DNA of 36,275 nt, from assembly GCA_945860085.1 (NCBI GenBank), contig CAMAPJ010000020.1:1-36275 (forward strand). Direction: 5' to 3'. Of the stretch, positions 8,297 to 17,492 are shown in pieces. A model generated the notes under the pieces. It ran no database searches, was not told the DNA's origin, and saw only the letters and a list, made by a program, of their open reading frames with translations. The stretch's first letter is position 1. Every line of letters starts with the position of its first letter. The stretch is from Synechococcus sp. UW140 (GTDB lineage Bacteria; Cyanobacteriota; Cyanobacteriia; PCC-6307; Cyanobiaceae). The translations under genes and the position numbers were made by a program.

Positions 8297-9385
8297 TCAG
8301 ATGGGGAGAGGGCCTAGAGCCTGGCCAGTAGCGCCAGTCTCAGGCAGACCGGTTTGAGGCTGCATTGGCCCTTGCGAGGCCCGCTGGCCAGGGGGCTGCA
8401 GGGACTCGCCGGGGGACAGATCCAGGTCGTTGAGGCAGTTGATCAGCTGATAGAGCCGGCCGATACGCCGTTGATCGGGCTTGAGGCGCAGGCAAGGGCG
8501 CAGCAGGCCACTGTCATCACAGCTTTCGCCAGCAGTGATCGTGCCTTCCTCGCAGAGATCGGCGAAGTCGCGATTGAGGGCCTTGAGCATGGACGGTCCC
8601 AGCTCAGCGTGCAGCAGCACTTCAAGACGATCGCCACTGAAGCGGCTGGCGTGATACACCCGATAAAAATGGCCGATCTGGGCAATCGCCTCCCTGGCGC
8701 TGTGGGCCTCCCGCAGGAGGGAGCCATCCTCAGCCGCAATCAACGAGCGGCTGCGCAACTGCCGCTGGGCATCGCAGAACCAGTCCTGCCAGAACGTATC
8801 TTGGGGCGGCGATAACAACACCAGTGGAATCGGCGGGGTGCGGCCGGTCTGAATCAGGGTGAGGGATTCAAACAGTTCATCTAGAGTGACAAAGCCACCT
8901 GGCAACACCACCAGGGCATCGCTCTCCCTCAAGAAGAAGAGTTTGCGGGTAAAAAAATAACGAAAGTGGAGCAGTCGTCCATCCGGACCGCTGACATAGC
9001 GGTTGGCATGCTGCTCCATCGGCAGATCGACATTGAGGCCAATGCTGTATTCACTGCCGGCGCCCCGATTGGCCGCCTCCATGATGCCGCCGCCGCCGCC
9101 CGTCATCACCTCAAAACCAGCCAGAACAGCCTCCCGGGCCAGCTCTTCGGCTAGGGCGTAGGCAGGATCATCTCGGCCGGTGCGGGCCGAGCCAAACACG
9201 GTGACCTTGCGGTTGCTGCGATGGGGATGGAAGGCCCCGAGGCCCTCGCGGATATCAGCGAGGGCCCCACGAATCAGCCGCCAGTCGTTCTCGTCCCGGC
9301 AGCCACGACTGATCTCAAGCAGGCTCACCACCGAGCGCTCAATCTGGTGACGCTGGGGATGGTCGGCGAGCAGGGCCGCCAACAC
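8297..9385 (-). CDS. LOG-family protein (lysine decarboxylase-like Rossmann fold)
   Basis: The 362-residue protein has the LOG/TIGR00730-type nucleotide-binding core: VTVFGSARTG at 61-70, MTGGGGGIMEAANRGA at about 94-109 and PGGFVTLDELFE at 162-173. Well-studied members are cytokinin-activating phosphoribohydrolases or nucleotide 5'-monophosphate nucleosidases. This longer cyanobacterial type, with about 60 N-terminal and 130 C-terminal extra residues, has no established substrate. The usual PGGxGTxxE motif has Val where Gly is expected. The start is GTG at 9385-9383, the first in the frame. It follows trxA on the same strand and precedes hisH by 13 bp. Confidence 0.85.
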   Translation of the reverse strand: MLAALLADHPQRHQIERSVVSLLEISRGCRDENDWRLIRGALADIREGLGAFHPHRSNRKVTVFGSARTGRDDPAYALAEELAREAVLAGFEVMTGGGGGIMEAANRGAGSEYSIGLNVDLPMEQHANRYVSGPDGRLLHFRYFFTRKLFFLRESDALVVLPGGFVTLDELFESLTLIQTGRTPPIPLVLLSPPQDTFWQDWFCDAQRQLRSRSLIAAEDGSLLREAHSAREAIAQIGHFYRVYHASRFSGDRLEVLLHAELGPSMLKALNRDFADLCEEGTITAGESCDDSGLLRPCLRLKPDQRRIGRLYQLINCLNDLDLSPGESLQPPGQRASQGPMQPQTGLPETGATGQALGPLPI

Positions 9386-9432
9386 ATCTAGAGGCCTTTG
9401 ACCGCCAGGCTCTGCCGGTGTGGAGGCGCTAC

Positions 9433-9756
9433 TCAGAGGTACTTGCTGATTGTGGAGGAGAGGGTGGTTTTGGGCACAGCGCCCACAACCGTATCGACTT
9501 TCTGGCCATCCTTGAAGACCATCAAGGTGGGGATGCTGCGAATACCGAACTGACTAGCCACATTGGGGTTTTCGTCGGTATTGAGCTTGAAAACCTTGAT
9601 CTTGCCGTCAAATTCCTTTGCGATCTCATCAACGATCGGCGCAACCATGCGGCAAGGACCGCACCAGGGGGCCCAGAAGTCCACCAGCACGGGCACATCG
9701 CTCTTGAGAACGTCTTGCTCAAAGGAAGCGTCGCTGACGGCAGTAGCGCTGGACAT
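9433..9756 (-). CDS. trxA: Thioredoxin
   Basis: This is a 107-residue m-type thioredoxin with the redox site WCGPC (Cys32 and Cys35), the preceding [10 protein letters not shown] strand, and the cis-Pro region [13 protein letters not shown]. It reduces disulphides of target enzymes and in cyanobacteria relays ferredoxin-derived electrons. The open frame runs to 9849, but the ATG at 9756-9754 ([12 protein letters not shown]) gives the usual thioredoxin length. The N-terminal extension is not thioredoxin-like. Confidence 0.96.
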   Translation of the reverse strand: MSSATAVSDASFEQDVLKSDVPVLVDFWAPWCGPCRMVAPIVDEIAKEFDGKIKVFKLNTDENPNVASQFGIRSIPTLMVFKDGQKVDTVVGAVPKTTLSSTISKYL

Positions 9757-9839
9757 TCTAGAGGTGGCCACGGTTTTCAGGAATCTAGCAAGCCAATCCG
9801 GCCTTGCCGCAAGCCCCTGTGAAGTCGTTACGGCTGCGG

Positions 9840-9886
9840 CCTGGGGCAACCCCCAGGCAAAGACAAAAAGCCCGGACGCGCCGGGC
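9840..9886 (-). terminator. Rho-independent terminator behind guaB3
   Basis: On the minus strand, just beyond the guaB3 stop, GCCCGG (9886-9881) pairs with CCGGGC (9875-9870) around a 5-nt loop. Five T's follow (9869-9865). A second perfect hairpin, CCTGGGG/CCCCAGG with a 4-nt loop, lies at 9857-9840. The order fits termination of guaB3 before the trxA promoter. Confidence 0.8.
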
Positions 9887-9980
9887 CAGGGGGTGTGAGG
9901 AGTGTGCGAGCCGAAGCCCCCACAACTTGAGACTAACGCCCTCCCACCGGCCCCCTGGCCCCGCGCCAGCGGCCAGGCGG

Positions 9981-11144
9981 TTATTTGCCCATGCCGAGCT
10001 GCTGGGCCTTTTGGTACACCTTGCCTTCGGTCAGCAGGGAGGGGGCAACCACCACTTCCACCTGTTGCATCTCCTTGATGTTGCGGGCTCCCAAGGTGCC
10101 CATGGAGGTGCGAATGCAGCCCAGCAGATTCTGGGTGCCGTCATCAAGGCTGGCGGGACCGCGCAGGATTTTCTCGAGGCTGCCGGTGGTGCCCACCTTG
10201 ATGCGCGTGCCGCGGGGCAGCACCGGACTTGGGGTGGCCATGCCCCAGTGGAAGCCGCGGCCGGGAGCTTCAGCGGCCCTGGCAATCGGCGAGCCGATCA
10301 TCACCGCATCGGCGCCACAGGCCAGGCATTTGCAGATGTCACCGCCGGTGACGATGCCGCCATCGGCGACGATCGGCACATAGCGGCCGCTTTCCTTGAA
10401 ATAGTCGTCGCGGGCGGCGGCGCAATCGGCCACGGAAGTGGCCTGGGGGATGCCGACGCCGAGCACGCCCCGGGAGGTGCAGGCGGCCCCAGGGCCGATG
10501 CCCACCATCACGCCGGCGGCACCGGCCCGCATCAGCTCGAGGGTCACCTCGTAGGTGACGGTGTTGCCGATCACCACGGGCACGCCCATCTCGCGGCAAA
10601 GAACAGCCAGATCCAGGGTCTCGCGGCCCTCCGGGCCGACATGGTCGGTGGAAACGACCGTGGCTTGGACAAAGAACAGGTCGGCGCCGGCTTCAGCGAT
10701 CGCCTTGCCAAAGCGCAGGGCTGCCACCGGGGTGGCACTGACGGCGGCAATGCCGCCCTGCTGCTTGATCTCGGCGATGCGGCGCCGGATCAGATCTTCG
10801 CGCACGGGGACGCTATAGAGCTCCTGCATCAGGGGCACGAACTCCTCCTTACCCACCGCCGCCATCCGGTCCAGCACCGGATTGGGATCGTCGTAGCGGC
10901 ACTGCACCCCCTCCAGGTTCAGCACCCCCAGGGAGCCGAGCCGGGACAGTTCCACCGCCATGGCCACATCGACAACCCCATCCATGGCGCTGGCGATGAT
11001 CGGAATCTCGCGGCTGATGCCACCCAGGCTCCAACTGCTGTCGGTGACCTCAGGATCGACGGTGCGACCGCCGGGCACCAGAGCAATTTCGTCAATGCCA
11101 TAGGCACGACGAACGGTGCGGGAACGACCGAGCTGAATGTCCAC
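9981..11144 (-). CDS. guaB3: GuaB3-type IMP dehydrogenase family protein
   Basis: The 387-residue TIM-barrel protein belongs to the GuaB3 branch of the IMPDH/GMP reductase family, widespread in cyanobacteria and actinobacteria. Visible features are [15 protein letters not shown] near the N-terminus, the catalytic cysteine loop [11 protein letters not shown], the phosphate-binding strand [17 protein letters not shown], and the absence of the two CBS domains of ordinary GuaB. It should act in purine (IMP to XMP/GMP) metabolism. The frame is open to 11177, but GTG at 11144-11142 (start [19 protein letters not shown] read as Met) gives the usual 387-residue length. A Rho-independent terminator follows. 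Confidence 0.92.
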   Translation of the reverse strand: MDIQLGRSRTVRRAYGIDEIALVPGGRTVDPEVTDSSWSLGGISREIPIIASAMDGVVDVAMAVELSRLGSLGVLNLEGVQCRYDDPNPVLDRMAAVGKEEFVPLMQELYSVPVREDLIRRRIAEIKQQGGIAAVSATPVAALRFGKAIAEAGADLFFVQATVVSTDHVGPEGRETLDLAVLCREMGVPVVIGNTVTYEVTLELMRAGAAGVMVGIGPGAACTSRGVLGVGIPQATSVADCAAARDDYFKESGRYVPIVADGGIVTGGDICKCLACGADAVMIGSPIARAAEAPGRGFHWGMATPSPVLPRGTRIKVGTTGSLEKILRGPASLDDGTQNLLGCIRTSMGTLGARNIKEMQQVEVVVAPSLLTEGKVYQKAQQLGMGK

Positions 11145-11232
11145 CGGAAGGCTGATGCAGTCGGGACAAGCTATCAACCGGGCTTCGGGGCCCGGCTCCA
11201 GGAGCCGGTCCGGGCTGCGCTGCTCCCCTGGT

Positions 11233-12084
11233 TCAGGCCTTGCCGCGGAACGCGTTCCAGCGCTGCTGCAGGCCTGCGATCAGGGCGCGGCGCTCCTGGC
11301 TGCGCACCAGGTTCTCCAGGCCGAAGCGGATCACGCTGATCAAGCCCACCAGTTCCAGCAGGCCAGGGGCCAGGGGCAGCCGTTCGATCACCCCGAGCAG
11401 GGCGCCATAGATCTGCAGCGCCACCACTAGGGCGATCAGGCCCGCCACCAAGGTCAGGGGCTGGCGGGCCGCTTGCAACTGCGCCTGCAGCTGGCCGCCA
11501 CCCAGCCAGGCCTGCAGCTTGCTGAGCAGCAAGGCCCATTCACCGCCATCGGCCGGGGACCCGGCGACGGCGGCCCTGTCCTGTCGGGCCGGGATCTCGA
11601 TCGTGGTGGCCACCGTGGGAACCGGCGGCGGGGTGACCGGGGCGATGTCTTGTTGGGGAGAGACCACCGCTTGCTGGAGAGGGGCCACCGCTTCGGCTGA
11701 CGGGGCTGCAGCCGGTTCTGGGGCCAGGGCTTCGGGTTCCGGCTCGGGTTCTTCGTGCTGTGCTTCGGGCTGGGGCTCAGGCTCGGGCTCGGGCTCGCTC
11801 GCGAGCTCAACGCTCCAGGCAACGCCGGCAGGCTCGGCCCCTGGCTCAACGGGCGTCGGCTGCTCCAGGGAGTCTGGGGACGGTTCGCCCTCGGAGGCCC
11901 CGGTCGCCTGGATCAGGTTTGCGAAAGGCTCCGGGCTTGACATGCTGAAAATCGGGTTTGGAGCACCAGGGCCTCGGGCCGGCTCCGCAGGGGCTTCGAT
12001 CTCGCCGCTGGGAGCCTCCAGGGACGCGGCCCCGGAACCGGGCTGCTGATCGTCGTCGTTCGGCAGGGCGGACGCGTCGGCCAT
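11233..12084 (-). CDS. CAAD/CURT1-type thylakoid membrane protein with long acidic N-terminal region
   Basis: The C-terminal 90 residues of this 283-residue protein form a CAAD (CURT1-like) domain. There are two hydrophobic helices (LTLVAGLIALVVALQIYGAL and LPLAPGLLELVGLISVIRFG) separated by a short turn, followed by an Arg-rich amphipathic end (NLVRSQERRALIAGLQQRW). CURT1/CurT proteins bend thylakoid membranes; CAAD is also found fused to some cyanobacterial aminoacyl-tRNA synthetases. The first 180 residues are disordered, acidic and Pro-rich, with EPEPEPEPQPE-type repeats. An ordinary CurT is about 150 residues, so the N-terminal region is unusually long. The start is ATG at 12084. Confidence 0.8.
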   Translation of the reverse strand: MADASALPNDDDQQPGSGAASLEAPSGEIEAPAEPARGPGAPNPIFSMSSPEPFANLIQATGASEGEPSPDSLEQPTPVEPGAEPAGVAWSVELASEPEPEPEPQPEAQHEEPEPEPEALAPEPAAAPSAEAVAPLQQAVVSPQQDIAPVTPPPVPTVATTIEIPARQDRAAVAGSPADGGEWALLLSKLQAWLGGGQLQAQLQAARQPLTLVAGLIALVVALQIYGALLGVIERLPLAPGLLELVGLISVIRFGLENLVRSQERRALIAGLQQRWNAFRGKA

Positions 12085-12167
12085 GGGTCCGGGGGCAAAA
12101 CGGAGGCAGGCGGGACTTTACGGCGGTTTCTCCTGGGACCCGGCGGCCTGATTCCGCTTTGTTGATG

Positions 12168-12193
12168 GTCCCCCCCCTGGGGGGCCGGGCCCC
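12168..12193. terminator. GC hairpin behind the DUF39 gene
   Basis: Directly after the stop of the minus-strand gene at 12194 there is a run of C's facing a run of G's across TGG (12170-12184), then GGGCC/GGCCC symmetry. No T-tract follows in either direction. It could be a weak intrinsic terminator or a structured gap. Confidence 0.35.
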
Positions 12194-13348
12194 CTAGCCC
12201 TCCAGGGGCAGCAGGGCCGGGCGGCCGCCAAGGGGCGCTAGGGGCAGGCGCAGCGGGAAACGGCCCTGCTGCAACTGGTTCACCAGCTCGCCTGCGATCG
12301 AGGCCGCCAGCCGGGGGCTGTGGGCCGGCGCACAGCGCACCCGCTCGCCAGCCACCGGGATCTGACCCGCCAGCAGCTGGCTGTAGGAAACGGACCCGAA
12401 GCTGGGACGAATCCGGCGCGGGATCCCAAAATCGAGCACCGGTGCTTCTAAAGCGCTGTCCAGGACGGCGGCCTGGCGGGCCACGGCCAGGTTGATCAGG
12501 GGCACCGGTGCCGCGATCGCCACCAGCAGGGCACTGCCATGGCCCTCAAAGAAGCAGGCCCGCAACCACTGGGGGTTCAGGCCCTGCAACTCCACACTCA
12601 GGGCGGCCACAGCCCCGGGGCTGCGGGCATGGCCGCTGGCCAGGCGGCGCGGATTGGGCTGGTGGCCGCTGCCCGGGCCGCTGACCCAGCCCAGGGCGCC
12701 CGCCACCAGCACGGGGGAGCCAGGACCCAGCAAGGCCAGTCCAGGCATGGCCAGGCCGATGCTGGCGGCCCCGGAGCAGCCATACAGGGCCGTCCCCCAG
12801 GGGCCCAGCAAGGGCCCATAGGGGCTGCGGGTGAGGCCCTCGGCGCTGCTCACCGCCACCACCCCGTTTTCGACGATGCCCCGGTGCAGCAGCAGCCGGC
12901 CGCTGCCGATGCGATCGAGGCCCAGCCGGGTGTCCAGCTCCCGGCGCGGATGCAGGGCCGTGGCTTCACCGCTGGCTGTCAGGCCCAGCTCCTGGCCCGC
13001 CAGCAGGGCCCCTAGTACCTGGGCTCCGCCGCGGCGGAGCGGTTCGACCAGGCCGCCGCCGATCGGCAAGACCAGGTCAGTGCTGCCATGGCCGCCCCAG
13101 CCCTCCACCCCGTCGAGCTGGAAACGGCGGACGCGGATCGGCGGATCACTGGGGCCAAGATGGAGCACCAGGCTGGCCTGGTCCGTGAACTCGGCGGTGC
13201 TGGCCACAACCACGTCGGTGGCGGCATAGGCCTCCTCCAGGCCTGCGGCAGCCACCTGCTGGCGGAAGGCTGTAGCCGTCTGGACCCTCAACTGGCCGCG
13301 CTCCTGGCGGTCCCGCAGATCGGCCTCGCAACGGGGCTGAAGGGCCAT
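12194..13348 (-). CDS. DUF39 homocysteine-biosynthesis family protein
   Basis: The 384-residue protein aligns by eye with the DUF39/HcyBio family. Recognisable blocks are LHLGPSDPPIRVRRFQLDGV, the Gly-rich stretch after it, HPRREL, SPYGPLLGPWGTALYGCSGA, GSGHQPNP, SPGAVAALSVELQGLNPQWLR, and AAPVPLINL. In methanogens, a member of this family together with a ferredoxin-like partner is needed to make homocysteine from aspartate semialdehyde and sulphide. The cysteine of the CSGA block is present at the expected place. No ferredoxin partner is adjacent. The start is ATG at 13348, divergent from gyrA with 45 bp between. Family assignment is fairly sure; the reaction in this organism is inferred. 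Confidence 0.72.
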   Translation of the reverse strand: MALQPRCEADLRDRQERGQLRVQTATAFRQQVAAAGLEEAYAATDVVVASTAEFTDQASLVLHLGPSDPPIRVRRFQLDGVEGWGGHGSTDLVLPIGGGLVEPLRRGGAQVLGALLAGQELGLTASGEATALHPRRELDTRLGLDRIGSGRLLLHRGIVENGVVAVSSAEGLTRSPYGPLLGPWGTALYGCSGAASIGLAMPGLALLGPGSPVLVAGALGWVSGPGSGHQPNPRRLASGHARSPGAVAALSVELQGLNPQWLRACFFEGHGSALLVAIAAPVPLINLAVARQAAVLDSALEAPVLDFGIPRRIRPSFGSVSYSQLLAGQIPVAGERVRCAPAHSPRLAASIAGELVNQLQQGRFPLRLPLAPLGGRPALLPLEG

Positions 13349-13393
13349 GGGCGGAAGAGTCGATAAACTGTTTGTTGCTAGAGGTGGTCATCG

Positions 13394-16102
13394 ATGGCGG
13401 ATCCAACCGGTCCCGGCGCTTCCGACGGGCGGATCATCCAGACCGACCTACGCAACGAAATGTCGCGCTCCTACCTGGAGTATGCGATGAGCGTGATCGT
13501 GGGACGGGCCCTGCCCGATGCCCGTGATGGCCTCAAACCGGTGCATCGCCGCATTCTTTATGCGATGTACGAGCTGGGTCTGACCAGCGATCGGCCTTAC
13601 CGCAAATGCGCCCGGGTCGTCGGTGAAGTGCTCGGCAAATACCACCCCCACGGCGATACGGCGGTCTACGACGCCCTGGTGCGCATGGCCCAGGACTTCT
13701 CGATGCGCATGCCGCTGATCGATGGTCACGGCAACTTCGGCTCGGTTGACAACGACCCACCGGCGGCGATGCGGTACACCGAGTCGCGCCTGCAGGCCCT
13801 CACCACCGACAGCCTGCTGGAGGACATCGAGGCCGAAACCGTCGATTTCATCGACACCTTCGACGGCTCCCAGCAGGAGCCCACCGTGATGCCGGCGCGG
13901 GTGCCCCACCTGCTGCTGAATGGCTCCTCGGGCATTGCCGTGGGGATGGCGACCAACATCCCGCCCCACAACCTCACCGAACTGATCGATGGCCTGCTGG
14001 CCCTGATCGCCAATCCGGAGCTGGAAGAGCGCCAGCTCCTGGCAATCATCCCCGGCCCCGATTTTCCCACCGGCGGCCAGATCCTGGGCCGGCGCGGCAT
14101 CCGCGAGGCCTACACCACCGGCCGCGGTTCGATCACGATGCGTGGCGTGGCGGCAATTGAAACCGTGGAGGGCAAGGGGCGCCCGGATCGCGATGCGGTG
14201 ATCATTACCGAACTGCCCTATCAGACCAATAAGGCAGCCCTGATCGAGCGCATCGCCGAGCTTGTCAACGACAAGAAACTCGAAGGAATCGCCGATATCC
14301 GCGACGAAAGCGATCGCGATGGCATGCGCATCGTGATTGAGCTGCGCCGCGATGCGTATCCCCAGGTTGTGCTGAACAACCTGTTCAAACTCACCCCCCT
14401 ACAAAACAACTTCAGCGCCTACATGTTGGCGCTCGTCAACGGGGAGCCGATCCTACTCACCCTGCGCAGAATGCTGGAGGTCTTCCTGACCTTCCGCATC
14501 GAAACTATCGAGCGGCGCACCCGTTACCTGTTGCGCAAAGCCGAAGAGCGCGACCACCTGCTCCTCGGTCTGCTGCTGGCTCTCGAACAGCTCGATCCAA
14601 TCATCGCCCTGATCCGAGCAGCCGCAGACGCCGCCACGGCCCGGTTGCAACTGCAGGAGCGCCATGGCCTCAGTGAGGTTCAGTCCGACGCCATTCTGCA
14701 AATGCAGCTGCGACGCCTGACAGCGCTAGAAGCCGACAAGATCCGGCTTGAGCATCAAGATCTGGTCACCAAGATTGCTGATTACAAGGATATTTTGGGT
14801 CGGCGCGAGCGGGTGCTGGGCCTGATCCAGGAGGAGCTCCATGCCCTGCGGGCCCGCTACGACTCGCCGCGCCGCACCGAAATTCTCGATCTCGAAGGCG
14901 GCCTCGAAGATATCGACCTCATCGCCAATGAGCGTTCGGTGGTGTTGCTCACCGAAAACGGCTATCTCAAGCGGATGCCGGTGAGCGAATTCGAAGCCAC
15001 TAGCCGCGGCACCCGGGGCAAGGCGGGCACCAAGAGCCAAGGGGAAGAGGGCGTCAAGCTGTTCATCAGCTGCAACGACCACGACTCCCTGTTGCTATTC
15101 AGCGACCGTGGCGTGGTGTATTCCGTGCCGGCCTATCGGGTACCGATCTGCAGCCGCACCGCTAAGGGCACGCCGATTGTGCAGTTGCTGCCGATTCCGC
15201 GGGAGGAACTGATCACCTCCCTGCTGGCTGTCGGAGGCTTTGAGGAACACGAGCAACTGGTGATGCTCACCAGCGGCGGCTACATCAAGCGCACGCGCCT
15301 ATCTGCCTTTGCCAATATCCGCTCCAATGGCCTGATTGCCATCGCCCTAGAAGACGGCGATGCCCTCTGCTGGGTGCGACAGGCCCTGCCCGGAGACAGC
15401 GTGCTGATCGGCTCGATCAAGGGCATGACGATCCACTTCCGGCTCATTGATGAGGAGCTGCGGCCCCTGGGTCGCACCGCCCGTGGCGTGCGGGCCATGA
15501 ATCTGCGGCCCGGCGATGCCCTAGTGAGCATGGATGTGTTGCCGGCCGAACTCGCCGACCAGGTGGCTAGCTCCGCTGAAGCTGAGCTAGAGGGCGACGG
15601 GGATCTGGACGCCGAGGGGCCAGTCGAGGGGCTCGATGAGCCGGCCTCCAGTGAGGGCCCTTGGGTGTTGGTGGCCTCGGCCAGTGGCCTGGGCAAACGG
15701 GTGCCCGTCAACCAATTCCGCCTGCAGCGTCGCGCCGGCATGGGCCTGCGGGCGATCAAGTTCCGCCGCGATGGCGATGCCCTCGTGGGCCTCAAGGTGC
15801 TCGGCGCCGGTGAGGAGCTGCTGCTGGTGAGTGAGCGCGGCGTGATCGTGCGCATGCGCTCCGATGCCATTCCCCAGCAGTCCCGCGCTGCCACGGGTGT
15901 GCGCCTGCAGAAGCTCGACAGCGGCGATCGCCTCTCCGAGGTGGTGCTCGTGCCCCCCTCTGCCGACGAGGAGGACGCCGTCATTGAGCCCGACCTGGAG
16001 GACGCAGCCGCTCCAGCGACCACCGATGCCCCCACAGCCGAATCCAGCCCGGAGGAGGCCTCCCCTGACGATGCCCCTGAAGCCAGCGCAGCGGCTGACT
16101 AA
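13394..16102 (+). CDS. gyrA: DNA gyrase subunit A
   Basis: The 902-residue type IIA topoisomerase subunit has a winged-helix/tower breakage domain with catalytic Tyr128 (AAMRYTESR) and the quinolone-determining region [12 protein letters not shown] at 82-93. Its C-terminal DNA-wrapping beta-pinwheel covers about 505-880. Together with GyrB it introduces negative supercoils. The GyrA box is divergent (SRGTRGKAG at about 535-545 rather than QRRGGKG). An acidic insert interrupts the pinwheel at about 718-752, and the last 40 residues are acidic and Pro/Ala-rich. The insert and box change leave some doubt between gyrase A and a ParC-like role, though gyrase is more likely. The start is ATG at 13394. 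Confidence 0.93.
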   Translation: MADPTGPGASDGRIIQTDLRNEMSRSYLEYAMSVIVGRALPDARDGLKPVHRRILYAMYELGLTSDRPYRKCARVVGEVLGKYHPHGDTAVYDALVRMAQDFSMRMPLIDGHGNFGSVDNDPPAAMRYTESRLQALTTDSLLEDIEAETVDFIDTFDGSQQEPTVMPARVPHLLLNGSSGIAVGMATNIPPHNLTELIDGLLALIANPELEERQLLAIIPGPDFPTGGQILGRRGIREAYTTGRGSITMRGVAAIETVEGKGRPDRDAVIITELPYQTNKAALIERIAELVNDKKLEGIADIRDESDRDGMRIVIELRRDAYPQVVLNNLFKLTPLQNNFSAYMLALVNGEPILLTLRRMLEVFLTFRIETIERRTRYLLRKAEERDHLLLGLLLALEQLDPIIALIRAAADAATARLQLQERHGLSEVQSDAILQMQLRRLTALEADKIRLEHQDLVTKIADYKDILGRRERVLGLIQEELHALRARYDSPRRTEILDLEGGLEDIDLIANERSVVLLTENGYLKRMPVSEFEATSRGTRGKAGTKSQGEEGVKLFISCNDHDSLLLFSDRGVVYSVPAYRVPICSRTAKGTPIVQLLPIPREELITSLLAVGGFEEHEQLVMLTSGGYIKRTRLSAFANIRSNGLIAIALEDGDALCWVRQALPGDSVLIGSIKGMTIHFRLIDEELRPLGRTARGVRAMNLRPGDALVSMDVLPAELADQVASSAEAELEGDGDLDAEGPVEGLDEPASSEGPWVLVASASGLGKRVPVNQFRLQRRAGMGLRAIKFRRDGDALVGLKVLGAGEELLLVSERGVIVRMRSDAIPQQSRAATGVRLQKLDSGDRLSEVVLVPPSADEEDAVIEPDLEDAAAPATTDAPTAESSPEEASPDDAPEASAAAD

Positions 16103-16107
16103 CCCGG

Positions 16108-16179
16108 TACCTCAGCCAGGGCAGGGTTTGACCTAGGGACTAAGGATTGCCCCGGACATAAATCCGGGACACCTGAGGT
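16108..16179. terminator. Nested inverted repeats between convergent gyrA and arsS
   Basis: CCCGGA (16151-16156) and TCCGGG (16163-16168) form a 6-bp hairpin with a 6-nt loop. It is enclosed by ACCTCAG (16108-16114) and CTGAGGT (16173-16179). The two genes converge here, so a shared bidirectional terminator is plausible. There is no clear T-tract. Confidence 0.4.
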
Positions 16180-17265
16180 TCAGGAACTGGCTGTCGCCCC
16201 CGCGCAGGAACTCCCCTGGCCGGCGGTGCAGCCGAAACAGTGGTTGCCCCAGGCGATGGCGCGCTGCTCCAGCTGCTCCCGGGTCACGGTGTCAATGCTG
16301 AGGGGAACCTGGTCCCGGGCCCCATCCGCCGGAGCTCCCAGCTCCACCTCAAGCATCTGGTTGAAGTCGCAGTCGTAAAGCCGGCCGTCCGGGGCCACCG
16401 AGAGGGTGTCGCGGCACATCAGGCCGCAGAGGGCGCTGGGATTGAAGGCCTGGTGCAACTGTTCGAGGTAGGAGCCCACCTGGCCCTGGTCATCCAGCTG
16501 CTGCAGGAAACGGGCGATCGGCATGTTGTTGAGGCCGATCAGCCGGTCGAAGCCCACCCCCTGCTCGGCCAGGCGCCGCCGCCAGGCCGCCGTGTCGCAG
16601 GCGGTGAGCTGCTGCAGGGCCATGCCCGCCGGATTACTCATCAAGGTGAGCACCCGATCTGGATCGTTCTGGCCGTAGCCGAGCTGGTTGAGCTGGCGCA
16701 GGGCCGTGATCGAGGCGGCCCAGGTGCCCTCACCCCGCTGGGCGTCCGTGCCGCTGGCCTCGGCGGCCGGCAGGCTGGCGACGATCTCCACCTGGTTGTC
16801 AGCCAGGAAAGCGGGCAGATCAGAGAGGGCCGGCAGCAGCAACACGGTCAGGTTGCTGCGGTCGATCACCTGGCACCCATGCCGGCGGGCCTCAAGCACC
16901 AGCCGCCGGAAGGCGCCATGCAGTTCCGGGGCGCCGCCGGTGAGGTCCACCACCTGGGGCCGCAGGCGTCTGATCGCTTCGAGGCACTGCTGCACCACGG
17001 ATTCGGCCATCTGGCTGGCCGCCTGGTCGGGCCCGGCATCCACATGGCAGTGGCTGCACTGCATGTTGCAAAGGCGCCCCAGGTTGAGTTGCAACACCCG
17101 CAGGACCGAACGCCGCGGGGCGGCCAGCTGCCGCTCGGCCAGGGCGGCGGCGAAGGCCCCCTCCCGGGCCAGGGCCGTTTGCAGCAGCCGCCGCTGCTGC
17201 TGGGGCGACAGGCCCCGGGGCCGCCCCGGGGCGGAGGGAGTCGGAATCGGGACGGTCGTAGTCAC
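16180..17265 (-). CDS. arsS: Arsenosugar biosynthesis radical SAM protein ArsS
   Basis: The 361-residue protein has a radical SAM cluster motif C66-x3-C70-x2-C73 (CNMQCSHC) followed by HVDAGP, and the GGAPEL motif for SAM binding. The ArsS-type C-terminal DUF3641 region contains CRDTLSVAPDG, YDCDFNQML and the Cys-rich end CFGCTAGQGSSCAG. In cyanobacteria ArsS builds the 5'-deoxy-5'-dimethylarsinoyl-adenosine intermediate of arsenosugars from the product of the ArsM methyltransferase. No arsM is present in this window. The start is ATG at 17265. It converges with gyrA. Confidence 0.9.
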   Translation of the reverse strand: MTTTVPIPTPSAPGRPRGLSPQQQRRLLQTALAREGAFAAALAERQLAAPRRSVLRVLQLNLGRLCNMQCSHCHVDAGPDQAASQMAESVVQQCLEAIRRLRPQVVDLTGGAPELHGAFRRLVLEARRHGCQVIDRSNLTVLLLPALSDLPAFLADNQVEIVASLPAAEASGTDAQRGEGTWAASITALRQLNQLGYGQNDPDRVLTLMSNPAGMALQQLTACDTAAWRRRLAEQGVGFDRLIGLNNMPIARFLQQLDDQGQVGSYLEQLHQAFNPSALCGLMCRDTLSVAPDGRLYDCDFNQMLEVELGAPADGARDQVPLSIDTVTREQLEQRAIAWGNHCFGCTAGQGSSCAGATASS

Positions 17266-17492
17266 AGGGGAAAGGGATCGGCCAGCGCGGCCGCACAGGC
17301 GGGCGGAAACACGGGGAGCCTGCCTAGACGGACGGCCAGGGGGCTACAGGGGTCGTCAAGGCCGGGGGCCCAGGTTCTTTGGAAGTGTGGCGGGTTCGCG
17401 AGCACGGCGGCCGAGATCCTGGATCTCCAAGCCAGCTGAGCCGTCCCTGGGCCGCCGAAGCCGCCAGGCTCAAATTGGAACCCAGGCAGCGC

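Noticed and set aside
9804-11339. Plus-strand open frame of 511 codons
   Set aside because: It is antisense to guaB3 and crosses its terminator; the composition (H, A, G-rich) is that of a GC-rich shadow.
17413-17427. GAGAT/ATCTC hairpin between the 5' end of arsS and the 3' end of the branching enzyme
   Set aside because: Only a 5-bp stem with no T-tract; not distinguishable from chance.
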